Assembly: GCA_017546125.1 (NCBI GenBank)
Contig: JAFYXO010000022.1
Coordinates: 1 to 64,000, forward strand
DNA from: Bacteroidales bacterium
GTDB lineage: Bacteria; Bacteroidota; Bacteroidia; Bacteroidales; UBA932
Direction: 5' to 3'
DNA: 64,000 bases
The position numbers and the translations under genes are program-made. Position 1 is the stretch's first letter; each line of letters opens with the position of its first letter. The notes beneath the pieces are model-generated. The model did not search any database, was not told where the DNA came from, and was given only the letters and a program-made list of their open reading frames with translations. Shown here piece after piece: positions 1-6,410 of the stretch.

Positions 1-266
1 AAGAGCATATCGTTATACTTCCTCTTGATGGTTGAATAGAAGTCTATGAGGATCTCGTTTACCTGCTTCTCTTCTTTAGTCTCGCCCTTAGTGCGGTACT
101 CCTCCGGAAGCCAACGATCCGGACTGATGTAGATCTTGGTGGAGAAATGAGCCATCTCCTTGTTGACGGTTATGCGAGCGAGGATCGGGGCTTTGCCGTC
201 CGCTCTGCATTTACCTTTCTGGATTAAGAAAATCGTCTTGAATGTGCTTTTCTGACTTGCCTTCAT
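1..266 (-). CDS. Tyrosine recombinase (integrase), N-terminal part only
   Basis: From the ATG at 266 the minus strand reads 88 codons with no stop and runs off the left edge, so only the N-terminus is visible. It begins MKASQKSTFKTIFL, continues with 'GKAPILARITVNKE' and 'STKIYISPDRW', and ends in a charged linker. This is the pattern of the arm-type DNA-binding domain of Bacteroidetes phage and conjugative-element integrases. The core-binding and catalytic R-H-R-Y domains would lie outside the window. The gene faces away from tRNA-Ser (891-975) and from a 17-bp copy of that tRNA's 3' end at 590-606, the usual arrangement for an element integrated at a tRNA. Family assignment is by recognition; no catalytic residue can be seen. 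Confidence 0.75.
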   Translation of the reverse strand, partial: MKASQKSTFKTIFLIQKGKCRADGKAPILARITVNKEMAHFSTKIYISPDRWLPEEYRTKGETKEEKQVNEILIDFYSTIKRKYNDML

Positions 267-360
267 CTTTTCTGTTTTTATAAGTGACACAAAGTTATGA
301 AGCCTTGTCCGCTCGACAGCAAAGATGGAGAAGTCAAAAGTAGTCGCTTTTTAGACACTT

Positions 361-487
361 GTAGTCATGGTATCCGTTGGTTACGGCAATGACTACTATG
401 GGTTACGAATTGGTTATAAAAGGAGGTCTAAACTTGACTATTCGCAAATGCTCTGTAACCCTCTGGGGCTGTGTTTGCAGTAGTCAT
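361..487. repeat. Three copies of gtagtcat (two direct, one inverted)
   Basis: The octamer gtagtcat is at 361-368 and 480-487, and its reverse complement atgactac is at 389-396. Short repeated sites upstream of an integrase could be arm-type binding sites. The number of copies in a small space is the only support. Confidence 0.35.
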
Positions 488-552
488 GATTAGACAAGTT
501 CTGGAGCACAATATTTTGCAACTCAAAACTTTAGCGACATAATATATTGAAA

Positions 553-585
553 AAGAGGAAGTTACTTTTGTTGTAACTTCCTCTT
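553..585. other. Perfect 13-bp stem-loop
   Basis: Arm aagaggaagttac (553-565) is the exact reverse complement of 573-585, with loop ttttgtt. No long T-tract follows on the plus strand and only TTTT on the minus strand, so it may be a weak terminator on minus or an element-end structure. It lies 5 bp from the repeat of the tRNA 3' end. Confidence 0.55.
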
Positions 586-589
586 ATCA

Positions 590-606
590 GCGGAGAGAGA
601 GGGATT
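590..606. repeat. 17-bp copy of the tRNA-Ser 3' end (att-like repeat)
   Basis: Bases 590-606 are identical to 890-906, which cover the 3' acceptor and T-arm end of tRNA-Ser. The match stops at 607 (ggg versus cga), so this is not a second tRNA. Direct repeats of a tRNA 3' end next to an integrase gene are the classic signature of site-specific integration (attL/attR). With the tRNA copy at 890-906, the two sites bracket 283 bp. Confidence 0.55.
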
Positions 607-650
607 GGGCCGCTGGCATTCCCTGCGGGATTGAGCCTCCGGCATTCCCT
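600..650. repeat. Two imperfect 26-bp tandem repeats
   Basis: Units 600-624 and 626-650 share gggattg and ggcattccct in register, with four or five differences between them. The second unit runs into a hairpin: gcctccggc (635-643) can pair with gccggaggggc from 659. Function unknown. They sit immediately inside the att-like repeat. Confidence 0.5.
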
Positions 651-804
651 CTCTCCTCGCCGGAGGGGCCCTTGCAGACCGATGATTATCTGCATCTGAC
701 CCTATCATACGTCAAGAGTGATATCATAAGCAGCTCAGATGCCTGCGGCATCTATGGCATTTTCTGTTTATCACATCGCTCGAGCAAGCTCGGCGCTGCT
801 ATAA
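651..804. other. Non-coding stretch with small hairpins
   Basis: No gene seen. It holds several short self-complementary pieces (for example agatgcc/ggcatct near 740-755 and cgagc/gctcg near 780-792). It is the interior of the 283-bp interval between the two copies of the tRNA 3' end and could be a remnant of a small or decayed integrated element. Confidence 0.3.
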
Positions 805-836
805 ACAAAAAAACGCCCAGTGCTTCGCACTGAGCT
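805..836 (-). terminator. Rho-independent terminator, minus strand
   Basis: On the minus strand, CAGTGC GAA GCACTG is followed by GGCG and a run of seven T (the A-run before 814 on the plus strand). It is a second stop about 30 bp downstream of the terminator that follows tRNA-Ser. Confidence 0.6.
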
Positions 837-859
837 GCTTGTTCGAATCCCTCTCGAAA

Positions 860-889
860 CAAAAAAGCCGATGCATTTGCATCGGCTTT
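860..889 (-). terminator. Rho-independent terminator of tRNA-Ser
   Basis: Palindrome aagccgatgc/gcatcggctt with a four-base loop, followed on the minus strand by six T. It starts 2 bp after the tRNA 3' end, so it should end the tRNA transcript. Confidence 0.85.
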
Positions 890-890
890 G

Positions 891-975
891 CGGAGAGAGA
901 GGGATTCGAACCCCCGAACCCGTTAAGGTCAACGGTTTTCAAGACCGCCGCATTCGACCACTCTGCCATCTCTCC
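891..975 (-). tRNA. tRNA-Ser(UGA)
   Basis: An 85-nt class II tRNA. Acceptor arm GGAGAGA pairs with TCTCTCC and the discriminator base is G, as expected for serine. The anticodon stem-loop is GCGGT-CTTGAAA-ACCGT, giving anticodon TGA (UGA), and there is a long variable arm (TTGACCTTAACGGG). The T-arm is GGGGGTTCGAATCCC. CCA is not encoded. Transcription is on the minus strand from the promoter at 994-1024 and ends at the terminator at 860-889. Its 3' end is duplicated at 590-606, suggesting use as an integration site. Confidence 0.95.
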
Positions 976-993
976 AATTCCCGTTTGGGACTG

Positions 994-1024
994 CAAAAGT
1001 AGAAATAAATCTCTATTCTGCAAA
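994..1024 (-). promoter_or_regulatory. Bacteroidetes-type promoter of tRNA-Ser
   Basis: On the minus strand, TTTG (1024-1021) is followed after 19 bp by TACTTTTG (1001-994). This matches the Bacteroidetes -33 (TTTG) and -7 (TAnnTTTG) elements at the expected spacing. The predicted start lies about 10-15 bp upstream of the mature tRNA 5' end. Confidence 0.75.
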
Positions 1025-1034
1025 AAATATTGTA

Positions 1035-1655
1035 TTATTTTTCAGAAAAGAATTTCCATTGGAAGATCATAAGGTATAATGCACCCACTGTAATGCACGA
1101 ATCTGCGAAGTTAAAGATAGGTCTGAAGAAGATCAGACTGTCTCCACCCACAAATGGGACCCACTCCGGCCAAGTGGTGTCAATCAATGGAAAATAGAGC
1201 ATATCCACCACCTTTCCAAGGAAAAATGGGGCATATCCCCCACCCTCAGGGAGAAACTGGGCCACTTGCATCATGGTAGATTCTCCAAACAGGATTCCAT
1301 AGAACATACAGTCCAGGATATTTCCGAGGGCACCTACCATTACCATCATTATACCTACACAGACCCCCATTGGGACCTCGGAACCTTTCTTCAGCAATTT
1401 TCTAAGGTATATGATCATCACTATCACCAGAACGATTCTAAGAATAGTGAGGAAATATTTCCCTATGCTTCCGCCGAACTCCATTCCGAACGCCATCCCT
1501 GGGTTCTCTATAAAAAGAATTTGGAACCAATCTCCAAGAACGGAAATTGATTCCCCTATAGTCATATTGGTTTTGACCAGGATTTTGGATACCTGGTCAA
1601 TAACCAATAATATTGCCGCTATAATTGTTAGTTTATGACCTCTATTGAGTGCCAT
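1035..1655 (-). CDS. lspA: Signal peptidase II (lipoprotein signal peptidase)
   Basis: Inner-membrane aspartic protease that removes the signal peptide of diacylglyceryl-modified prolipoproteins. The 206 residues include the conserved 'DQVSK' near the N-terminus (20-24) and the two catalytic-Asp blocks, 'GNILD' (Asp115) and 'FNFAD' (Asp185), with four hydrophobic segments. It is longer than the roughly 160-residue enterobacterial enzyme because of an insert between the two Asp blocks (about 122-178), common in Bacteroidetes. It follows the DksA-like gene by 8 bp, giving the order ileS-dksA-lspA often seen in this phylum, and is probably co-transcribed with them. Confidence 0.95.
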   Translation of the reverse strand: MALNRGHKLTIIAAILLVIDQVSKILVKTNMTIGESISVLGDWFQILFIENPGMAFGMEFGGSIGKYFLTILRIVLVIVMIIYLRKLLKKGSEVPMGVCVGIMMVMVGALGNILDCMFYGILFGESTMMQVAQFLPEGGGYAPFFLGKVVDMLYFPLIDTTWPEWVPFVGGDSLIFFRPIFNFADSCITVGALYLMIFQWKFFSEK

Positions 1656-1663
1656 TCTATCTA

Positions 1664-2071
1664 TTATTTATTCGAATTGAGTTTAGCCTCCACTGACAAC
1701 GTAGCGTGTGGCACCAATTTTAGTCTCTCCTTAGGGATCAGTTTGCCTGTTTCCCTGCAAACACCATAAGTTTTGTTCTCAATGCGGATTAGAGCTGCCT
1801 CAAGTGACTGGATAAATTTAGCCTGTCTTTGAGCCAATTGTCCGCTCTCCTCTTTTGACAATGCTGATGCACCTTCTTCCAATACTTTGAATGTAGGAGA
1901 GGTATCCTCAGTGTCATTGCTGGTACTGTGGGTTACAGCTGCCTTAAGGTGAGCATAGTCATCTCTCGCTTTTTCGAGCTTTTGTAGGATCAGCTCTTTA
2001 AACTCCTGTAGTTCTTCATCGCTATAGCGTACCTTTTCTAGAACTTGATCGCTGTTGTTACTAGTAGCCAT
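1664..2071 (-). CDS. DksA/TraR-family zinc-finger regulator
   Basis: A 135-residue DksA/TraR-type protein: a helical N-terminal coiled-coil part (about 15-95) and the C-terminal block 'YGVCRETGKLIPKERLKLVPHA'-like core around 102-125. DksA binds the RNA polymerase secondary channel and modulates transcription with ppGpp. Here only one Cys of the usual four-Cys zinc site is left (Cys105; the second of the pair is Thr108 and the distal pair is His122/Thr124), so it is a reduced-zinc-site version, a form I recognise from Bacteroidetes. It lies between ileS and lspA. The exact role is inferred from the family. Confidence 0.85.
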   Translation of the reverse strand: MATSNNSDQVLEKVRYSDEELQEFKELILQKLEKARDDYAHLKAAVTHSTSNDTEDTSPTFKVLEEGASALSKEESGQLAQRQAKFIQSLEAALIRIENKTYGVCRETGKLIPKERLKLVPHATLSVEAKLNSNK

Positions 2072-2135
2072 AATTATTACATTTTATTATTAAGAATATG
2101 TAAATATAGTAATAATATTTACAATATCCTCATTA

Positions 2136-5100
2136 TTACGATATTTTATTAACGTCTATCTTTATAGTTGCATCTCCCCACTCTACATCCTTACCTTCTG
2201 CCAAACCCTCAACAAGTTCGATTGATAGGGCAAGAGTCTGGGCGCATACATACTCTGAGAACATCTGCAAAGATTCTGCCACTTCCTCATTAGACTCGAT
2301 ACGAACTTTAATCTTGTCTGTAACTTCGAAGTCACAATCTTTTCTCAAGTTCTGGATTCTGTTGATCAGCTCGCGTGCAGTACCCTCTTTCTTCAACTCA
2401 TCGGTGATGGTAACATCAAGGGCTACGGTCAGTTTACCTTCGGTAGAAACCAACCATCCTGGCATATCCTCTGAGGTGATCTCGTAGTCAGCTGCCTCAA
2501 GAACCACATCGCCTGATGGCAATGCCAATGTGTAGCTTTGCTCTGCAAGACCTGCTAGTTCAATAGCTGTAATTATCTCCTGAGATAGCTCTCCGAATGC
2601 AGCAGCAATCTCTTTCATCTGTTTGCCATACTTCTTGCCAAGTACCTTGAATACAGGCTTGATCTTCTTGGTGATAAGACCTGTGGTATCTTTGATGAAT
2701 TCCACCTCTTTTACATTGACCTCATTGAGAACAAGTGATTTGATCTTCTCGAATTGCTCTTCGATCTTAGGATCAAGGACAGGGATAATCATTTTGGCAA
2801 GAGGCTGACGCACTTTGATATTGACTTTTCTACGAAGTGCCAGTACCATTGAAGAGCTCCTCTGTGCAAGTTCCATTCTCTCCTCAAGATCTTTGTCTAT
2901 ATATTTCTCTTCGCATGAAGGCATCATTACGAAGTGTACAGACTCTTCATTATAACGTCCGGACACGGCATTCAAGTCAGCAAACAATCTATCCATATAG
3001 AATGGTGCGATAGGTGCTGCAAGGATAGCCACTGTCTCAAGTGCAGAGTAAAGTGTCTGATATGCAGCAAGCTTATCCTCATTCATCTCACCACCCCAGA
3101 ATCTCTTACGGTTAAGTCTCACATACCAGTTACTTAGATGGTCACATACAAAGTCCTGAATCATACGGCCTGCAGTGGTCACATCGTAGTTTTCGTAGCA
3201 GTTTTTCACATCTTTAATCAGACTGTTCATCAATGAGATGATCCATCTGTCGATCTCAGGTCTCTTCTCTACAGGAACCTCAGCCGCTTTAGCGTCGAAG
3301 CTGTCAACATTTGCATACAATGCAAAGAACGAGTAGGTGTTGTAAAGTGTTCCGAAGAATTTTCTCCTCATCTCATCCACTCCAGCCTCATCAAACTTAA
3401 GGTTATCCCAAGGCTGTGCATTGGTAAGCATATACCATCTTAGTGAGTCTGCACCATATTGGTCCAAAGCTTTGAATGGATCCACCGCGTTGCCAAGTCT
3501 CTTGGACATCTTGTTACCATTCTTATCAAGGACAAGACCATTTGACACTACTGTCTTGTATGCACATTTGTCGCTCACCATAGTGTTGATGGCGTGTAGT
3601 GTAAAGAACCATCCGCGTGTCTGGTCCACACCCTCTGCGATAAAGTCTGCAGTCTGGCCGAATGCATCTTCACCAAGCTTGGCAAGACCTTCCTGAGCAT
3701 AAGGCATTGCACCCGAATCAAACCATACGTCGATAAGGTCTGTCTCCCTTACCATCTTCTTGCCTGACTCAGAAACAAGGATATAATTGTCTACGTAAGG
3801 TCTGTGAAGATCGATCTTGTCATAGTTCTCTTTACTCATATCAGCTAGATCAAAACCTTTCTCTTTAAGAGGGTTTGATGCCATGAAACCTGCTGCCACT
3901 GACTTCTCAAGTTCAGCATAAAGCTCTGCTACAGAACCGATACATTTCTCCTCAGCACCATCTTCACTTCTCCAGATAGGAAGTGGGGTACCCCAATATC
4001 TGCTTCGGGACAAGTTCCAGTCCTGCAAGTTTTCAAGCCATTTGCCGAAACGGCCTGTACCTGTAGATTCAGGTTTCCATTGGATGGTCTTATTCAATTC
4101 CACCATTCTGTCCTGAACAGCAGTGGTCTTGATGAACCAGGAATCAAGAGGATAATACAGGATAGGTTTGTCGGTTCTCCAGCAGTGTGGGTAATTGTGG
4201 ACATGCTTCTCAATCTTGAACGCTTTGTTCTCCTGCTTAAGCATAACGCAGATATCCACATCAAGTGTAGGGGTATCTTCGGTAGCTTCGCTATCGTAAG
4301 CATTCTTCACATATCTGCCTGAGAATTGAGCGTAGCTCTGCTCATCCACATTGGTTTTCACAAATTCAGGATCCATATCCTCAATGCGGTACATTCTTCC
4401 TGCTTTGTCCACTTGTGCCTGACGTACACCTTGGGCATCAACCACCACAAGAGGTGGAACCCCTGCAGCTTTTGCCACCTTGTTATCGTCAGCACCAAAT
4501 GTAGGTGCAATATGAACGATACCTGTACCATCTTCTGTGGTCACATAGTCACCAGGAATCACTTTGAAAGCGCCTGCCTCAGGTCTTACCCAAGGGATCA
4601 GCTGCTTATATGAGATACCGCATAGTTCAGGTCCCATCAAAGGCTCACCAACTACCTCCCAAGGAACAAGTTTGTCACCTTGCTTGTAATCAGCCATTGC
4701 CACCTCTGCCGCTTTAGGGCTGAAATGTGCATTAAGCAGAGCCTCCGCCACTACATAAAGGGCAGGGATACCTGTATAAGGGTTAAATGATTTAACAGTC
4801 AAATATTTGATCTTAGGACCAACGCACAATGCAGTATTTGAAGGGAGGGTCCAAGGGGTTGTGGTCCAAGCCAAGAAATAGACAGGAAGTTCGCCTGCTC
4901 TTGAGAAGAGCACTTCTGATTTCTCGTCTTTGACAACTTCAAACTGGGCAACACAAGTGGTATCCTTAACATCACGGTAGCAACCTGGCTGGTTAAGCTC
5001 GTGTGTACTCAAACCTGTACCCGCTGCTGGTGAGTATGGTTGGATGGTATAACCTTTATAAAGAAGACCTTTGTCATAAATCTTCTTCAACAGATACCAA

Positions 5101-5576
5101 AGGGTCTCGATATATCTGTTATCGTAGGTAATATATGGATCATCCATATCTACCCAATAACCGATCTGCTCAGTAAGTGCCATCCACTCCTGAGTATATT
5201 TCATCACCTCTTTGCGGCAAGTATCATTATACTCCTCCACGGTAATGGTTTTTCCTATATCATCTTTGGTGATACCAAGCATCTTCTCCACACCCAACTC
5301 CACTGGGAGACCGTGTGTATCCCAACCTGCTTTTCTCTCTACCAAATAACCTGTCTGACTCTTGTATCTGCAGAATACATCTTTGATACTGCGGGCCATC
5401 ACGTGGTGGATACCGGGCATACCGTTTGCCGAAGGGGGACCTTCAAAAAATACAAATTTAGGGCACCCTTTTCTTGCCTCAAGGGACTTGCCAAAGATGT
5501 TATTCTTTTTCCATTTATCTAGTACTGCACGATTTACATCGACTAGATCCAAACCTTTATACTCTGCGAACTTCAT
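2136..5576 (-). CDS. ileS: Isoleucyl-tRNA synthetase (type 2-like, GXHH signature)
   Basis: Charges tRNA-Ile with isoleucine in the cytoplasm; class I synthetase with an editing domain. At 1146 residues it is long, as in the eukaryote-like IleRS2 group. N-terminal 'FFEGPPSANG' is followed by the nucleotide-binding signature, which reads G55-I56-H57-H58 instead of H-x-G-H. KMSKR is intact at 689-693. The C-terminal anticodon-binding region and the IleRS2-like tail follow. The swapped GXHH signature is known from a subset of IleRS2 enzymes linked to very strong mupirocin resistance. First gene of ileS-dksA-lspA on the minus strand; divergent from the cvpA-like gene with 70 bp between the starts. 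Confidence 0.97.
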   Translation of the reverse strand: MKFAEYKGLDLVDVNRAVLDKWKKNNIFGKSLEARKGCPKFVFFEGPPSANGMPGIHHVMARSIKDVFCRYKSQTGYLVERKAGWDTHGLPVELGVEKMLGITKDDIGKTITVEEYNDTCRKEVMKYTQEWMALTEQIGYWVDMDDPYITYDNRYIETLWYLLKKIYDKGLLYKGYTIQPYSPAAGTGLSTHELNQPGCYRDVKDTTCVAQFEVVKDEKSEVLFSRAGELPVYFLAWTTTPWTLPSNTALCVGPKIKYLTVKSFNPYTGIPALYVVAEALLNAHFSPKAAEVAMADYKQGDKLVPWEVVGEPLMGPELCGISYKQLIPWVRPEAGAFKVIPGDYVTTEDGTGIVHIAPTFGADDNKVAKAAGVPPLVVVDAQGVRQAQVDKAGRMYRIEDMDPEFVKTNVDEQSYAQFSGRYVKNAYDSEATEDTPTLDVDICVMLKQENKAFKIEKHVHNYPHCWRTDKPILYYPLDSWFIKTTAVQDRMVELNKTIQWKPESTGTGRFGKWLENLQDWNLSRSRYWGTPLPIWRSEDGAEEKCIGSVAELYAELEKSVAAGFMASNPLKEKGFDLADMSKENYDKIDLHRPYVDNYILVSESGKKMVRETDLIDVWFDSGAMPYAQEGLAKLGEDAFGQTADFIAEGVDQTRGWFFTLHAINTMVSDKCAYKTVVSNGLVLDKNGNKMSKRLGNAVDPFKALDQYGADSLRWYMLTNAQPWDNLKFDEAGVDEMRRKFFGTLYNTYSFFALYANVDSFDAKAAEVPVEKRPEIDRWIISLMNSLIKDVKNCYENYDVTTAGRMIQDFVCDHLSNWYVRLNRKRFWGGEMNEDKLAAYQTLYSALETVAILAAPIAPFYMDRLFADLNAVSGRYNEESVHFVMMPSCEEKYIDKDLEERMELAQRSSSMVLALRRKVNIKVRQPLAKMIIPVLDPKIEEQFEKIKSLVLNEVNVKEVEFIKDTTGLITKKIKPVFKVLGKKYGKQMKEIAAAFGELSQEIITAIELAGLAEQSYTLALPSGDVVLEAADYEITSEDMPGWLVSTEGKLTVALDVTITDELKKEGTARELINRIQNLRKDCDFEVTDKIKVRIESNEEVAESLQMFSEYVCAQTLALSIELVEGLAEGKDVEWGDATIKIDVNKIS

Positions 5577-5593
5577 ATAGTTTTAAATTTTAA

Positions 5594-5625
5594 CTTGCGA
5601 AGATACGAAAAGATAATTATATTTG
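5594..5625 (+). promoter_or_regulatory. Promoter of the cvpA-like gene
   Basis: TATATTTG (5618-5625) fits the Bacteroidetes -7 element TAnnTTTG. A CTTG at 5594-5597 lies 20 bp upstream at the -33 position. The start codon is 22 bp downstream of the -7 box. Confidence 0.6.
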
Positions 5626-5646
5626 AGAAAAATTGGACTTAGAACT

Positions 5647-6141
5647 ATGAGTATTATCGATATTATCATCCTGATCCCTTTTGCTTACGCGCTATATAAG
5701 GGCATTTCAAACGGATTTGTTGGTCAAGTTGCAGGTATCAGCGGCATCGTATTGGGTATCATCCTCGGCAGCAGATTTTCCGCACTCCTATCTTCCTACG
5801 TAGCCCAATGGATCAGTGCCAGCGAGGCTGTCATCAAAATCATATCCTTTGCAATTATCATCGTGGCAGTTATACTTTTGGCCAACATTCTGTCCAAACT
5901 CATTGAAAAACTGTTCTCGCTTGTAATGTTGGGATGGCTCAACAAACTGCTCGGAGTCCTGTTGGCATTTGCCGGCACAGCTTTTATTGTAGGATCTGTC
6001 ATTGCACTTATCTCATATATTAACGAGAGCTGGTTCACTATTATTCCTGCAGCCAAGATTGAGGAATCCGTCCTATACCACCCTCTGGAGGACCTTGTGA
6101 ATATGATTTTCCCATATTTCCAAAATTTCTTCACCAAGTAG
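5647..6141 (+). CDS. CvpA family membrane protein
   Basis: A 164-residue integral membrane protein of the CvpA (colicin V production) family. It begins MSIIDIIILIPFAYALYKGI, has a glycine-rich second helix ('GISGIVLGIILGSRFSALL') and two more hydrophobic helices, about four in all, then an amphipathic tail. ATG 5647 is chosen over an upstream TTG at 5623 because the TTG lies inside the promoter and adds non-family residues. CvpA proteins are linked to envelope functions, but the biochemical role is not settled. Monocistronic, with its own promoter and a strong terminator (6180-6229). It lies directly upstream of the peptide-export operon, but CvpA is a housekeeping family and the link may be chance. 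Confidence 0.85.
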   Translation: MSIIDIIILIPFAYALYKGISNGFVGQVAGISGIVLGIILGSRFSALLSSYVAQWISASEAVIKIISFAIIIVAVILLANILSKLIEKLFSLVMLGWLNKLLGVLLAFAGTAFIVGSVIALISYINESWFTIIPAAKIEESVLYHPLEDLVNMIFPYFQNFFTK

Positions 6142-6179
6142 GAACACCCCACCGGAATTTTAAAATTTTTCTAGAATAA

Positions 6180-6229
6180 GACGATTTTTACAACAGATGC
6201 AGATGTTGTAGAAATCGTCAAACTTTTTT
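6180..6229 (+). terminator. Strong rho-independent terminator after cvpA-like gene
   Basis: A 16-bp stem (6180-6195 with 6204-6219, one G-T pair) with an 8-base loop, followed by a T6 tract at 6224-6229. It separates the cvpA-like unit from the peptide-export operon. Confidence 0.85.
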
Positions 6230-6241
6230 ATTGCCATCTCC

Positions 6242-6249
6242 TAAGTTTG
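6242..6249 (+). promoter_or_regulatory. Putative -7 box of the peptide-export operon
   Basis: TAAGTTTG fits TAnnTTTG and lies 20 bp before the ATG at 6270, just after the upstream terminator. No clear TTTG is seen at the -33 position, so an activator may be needed. The operon has no other evident promoter up to 11271. Confidence 0.5.
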
Positions 6250-6269
6250 CCCTCGAAAAGAGACGAGGT

Positions 6270-6410
6270 ATGAAAAATTTGAGGAGAGAGATATTGGAGA
6301 GTGTCGGCAGAATATTGCCGGAGTTCAGCCCGAACCTGCTCATAGTTTATATTGTTTCCCTCTGCCTGGCCTCCGCTCTTTTCATTATCCTATCAATCGT
6401 AGTGTTATGA
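6270..6410 (+). CDS. 46-residue single-span membrane protein, first gene of peptide-export operon
   Basis: The ATG at 6270 is preceded by gaggt and opens 46 codons ending in TGA at 6408-6410. That stop overlaps the exporter start by four bases (ATGA), so the two are probably translationally coupled. Residues 1-22 are charged (MKNLRREILESVGRILPEF), and 23-46 form one hydrophobic helix rich in Leu, Ile and Val. There is no cysteine lipobox and no Gly-Gly leader. I recognise no family. Its place at the head of a bacteriocin-like operon that shows no other candidate makes an immunity or accessory role possible, but that is inference. Coding status rests on overlap, ribosome site and composition. 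Confidence 0.6.
   Translation: MKNLRREILESVGRILPEFSPNLLIVYIVSLCLASALFIILSIVVL

Larger units (their letters stand above)
267..590. other. Non-coding integrase-upstream region
   Basis: No convincing gene. The stretch holds short repeats of gtagtcat in both orientations (361-368, 389-396 inverted, 480-487) and, at its right end, a perfect 13-bp stem-loop (553-585). It lies between the integrase start and the repeat of the tRNA 3' end, where integrase arm sites and element-end sequences are expected. That role is inference. Confidence 0.4.

Noticed and set aside
799-1023. 74-codon minus-strand frame across the tRNA
   Set aside because: It reads through tRNA-Ser, its promoter and its terminator; an RNA gene explains the sequence.
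5796-6152. 118-codon minus-strand frame opposite the cvpA-like gene
   Set aside because: Antisense shadow of a convincing membrane-protein gene with its own promoter and terminator; the translation shows no family features.
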